This document shows positions 13,119 through 14,363 of a stretch of 14,363 nt of DNA, piece after piece; the first letter of the stretch is position 1, and each line of letters starts with the position of its first letter. The position numbers and the translations under genes are program-made. The notes beneath the pieces are model-generated. The model was not told the DNA's origin. It searched no databases and saw only the letters and a program-made list of their open reading frames with translations. Origin of the DNA: an uncultured Clostridia bacterium (GTDB lineage Bacteria; Bacillota; Clostridia; TANB77; CAG-508). The stretch is from NCBI GenBank assembly GCA_944391895.1, contig CALXVF010000013.1:1-14363 (forward strand), given 5' to 3'.

Positions 13119-14285
13119 TCATTCAGCAATTGCTGTAAATGATAGCATTAAACCTCCACAAGTATTAGCACCATGGTCTTTAGAGCCATATTCGCCAAAT
13201 GTAAATATTGTAATAAATGGTACTCCTTTTGCTTCTTTCTTTAATTGTTTTGCGACTTCATCTATTCTGTCACCTATTCCTAATTTTCTTCCTCCACAAT
13301 GAACTAAAAGATATGCACCTGCTTTTTCTCCTAATTCTTTGTTTAGTTCTTTCATTGTATTTCCTGTTGAATCTATTAATTCATCTACAGTTGATTCCAT
13401 TTGAATAACCGCTGTATTTAAAGCTAAGTCATTTCCTATATTCATAGAATAATCTGGATTTCCTGCCATTGGATGACGTATTGCAACTAGATCTCCTAGT
13501 CTATCTTTTACACCAAGTGGAGCTGTTACTGTTTGTAATAATAGGTTTCCACCTTCTATATCTTTTATTTTCTTTCCTGTCCATGATGCGTATTTTTTTA
13601 ATGCTGGTACTCCATCAATTTCTACTAGAGTTCTTTTTCCTTTTAATTTTGTTATTATTCCACTATTTCCTGTTTCATGATATGCTCCAGTATATACATT
13701 AGACATTTTCTTATCTGTATAGAAAAATGCTACTGCTACACCATCTGAGAATATTGTATCTCCTGTGTAAATGCTCCATTTTCCTTCAACAGTATTGTCT
13801 GCTGCACTTCCACCAAAGAAAGGTACTCTTCCTATTACATCTTCAATACCTTTTAAATAATCTTCTTCTTCTCCTGGTGATGCAACCATATAGAAGTATT
13901 CTGGTGCAAAGTCTAATCCAGCTTTTTTCATTGCTTCCATTGCTACTACTCTTCCTGTTTCTCTTGCTGTCTTTAGTTTTTTAGAGCCTGCTACTCCAAC
14001 TGTTGTATTTGGATCTCCTAGAGCTAGAATTCCTACAAATCCATTTGGTGATGAAATAAATCCATCTGGAACTATTATTCCTGAACTTGATGTACATCCT
14101 ATAATCGGTGCTGTTCCTAATTCATCTTTTGCACCTTCTAAAACTTTTTTTACATCATTATCTACTGATGTATACAAAAAAGCAACCTTTGTTTGAACAA
14201 GGTCACAAACGGCCTTTTTAGCAGACGCCTTACCTGCGTTATAACTATCTTTATCTGTGCTCCATGCAACATTTGATTTTAGCAT
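13119..14285 (-). CDS. FIST domain protein (FIST N + FIST C), putative small-ligand sensor
   Basis: FIST domains are predicted ligand-binding sensory modules, usually found with signal-transduction domains; direct biochemical data are scarce. The 388-residue product consists of FIST N (about 25-220; landmarks VAFLYTS 34-40, IIGCTSSSGI 61-70, FFGGSAADN 156-164, FSDGVAVAFFY 179-189) and FIST C (about 225-388; LALNTAVIQME 287-297, ending FTFGEYGSKD then HGANTCGGLMLSF). It has no signal peptide, membrane helix, kinase, GGDEF or other output domain, so it is a free-standing cytoplasmic module. AGGAGGAAT lies just before ATG 14285. It is the first gene of an operon with an aldehyde dehydrogenase. 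The family call is from memory of the motifs and rather secure; the ligand is unknown. Confidence 0.85.
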   Translation of the reverse strand: MLKSNVAWSTDKDSYNAGKASAKKAVCDLVQTKVAFLYTSVDNDVKKVLEGAKDELGTAPIIGCTSSSGIIVPDGFISSPNGFVGILALGDPNTTVGVAGSKKLKTARETGRVVAMEAMKKAGLDFAPEYFYMVASPGEEEDYLKGIEDVIGRVPFFGGSAADNTVEGKWSIYTGDTIFSDGVAVAFFYTDKKMSNVYTGAYHETGNSGIITKLKGKRTLVEIDGVPALKKYASWTGKKIKDIEGGNLLLQTVTAPLGVKDRLGDLVAIRHPMAGNPDYSMNIGNDLALNTAVIQMESTVDELIDSTGNTMKELNKELGEKAGAYLLVHCGGRKLGIGDRIDEVAKQLKKEAKGVPFITIFTFGEYGSKDHGANTCGGLMLSFTAIAE

Positions 14286-14318
14286 ATTTTATTCCTCCTT
14301 CGTTAAAAATCTACCTTA

Positions 14319-14347
14319 ATTATATTTGAACAAAATATTTTTTTCAA
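14319..14347 (-). promoter_or_regulatory. Promoter of the FIST-aldehyde dehydrogenase operon
   Basis: On the - strand, TTGAAA (14342-14347), a 17-bp spacer and a perfect TATAAT (14319-14324) give a near-consensus promoter with a predicted start near 14312. No clear operator dyad is visible in the few bases left before the window edge. Confidence 0.8.
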
Positions 14348-14363
14348 GTCTTTTCGACATTTT

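Overview
The window is AT-rich, Gram-positive-type DNA. Shine-Dalgarno sequences are strong (AGGAGG-like), promoters are clear sigma-A type with 17-bp spacers, genes end in TAA or TGA, and hairpin/U-tract terminators are present. Together with a CdaA-type c-di-AMP cyclase, MutS2, and DUF2651-like and DUF2628-like membrane proteins, this points to a low-GC Clostridia-like Firmicute, perhaps a gut lineage. The taxon is inferred. No rRNA, tRNA, CRISPR array, insertion sequence or phage module was found.

Left part (1-3005, + strand): a possible gene tail at the edge, then a small gene that looks like a stand-alone MutS domain I fused to the extreme C-terminal helical segment of MutS. It is interrupted by an apparent -1 frameshift at a run of six A. 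Next comes mutS2 with its own promoter and terminator; its product lacks the usual KOW domain between the coiled coil and the Smr domain.

Middle part (3033-8335, - strand): read in the transcription direction, a broken dinD gene (internal deletion plus frameshift) under a good promoter, then recG 41 bp downstream, then a separate promoter driving an overlooked 49-residue membrane peptide, cdaA, truA (after a hairpin) and a cysteine-rich DUF2651-like membrane protein. The usual partners of cdaA, cdaR and glmM, do not follow it. DNA repair genes (mutS-like, mutS2, recG, dinD remnant) cluster loosely in the first 8.4 kb.

Right part: asd (+; lysine, threonine and methionine precursor synthesis) ends at a hairpin. 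It is followed by a large Asn/Gln-rich DUF2628-type membrane protein with three 48-bp repeats in its disordered N-terminal region. A bidirectional terminator separates this from a two-gene - strand operon encoding a FIST-domain sensory protein followed by an aldehyde dehydrogenase, driven by a near-consensus promoter at the right edge.

The points most worth a second look are the frameshifted mini-MutS next to a KOW-less MutS2, the 49-residue leader protein of cdaA, the dinD deletion scar in front of recG, and the FIST-aldehyde dehydrogenase pair.
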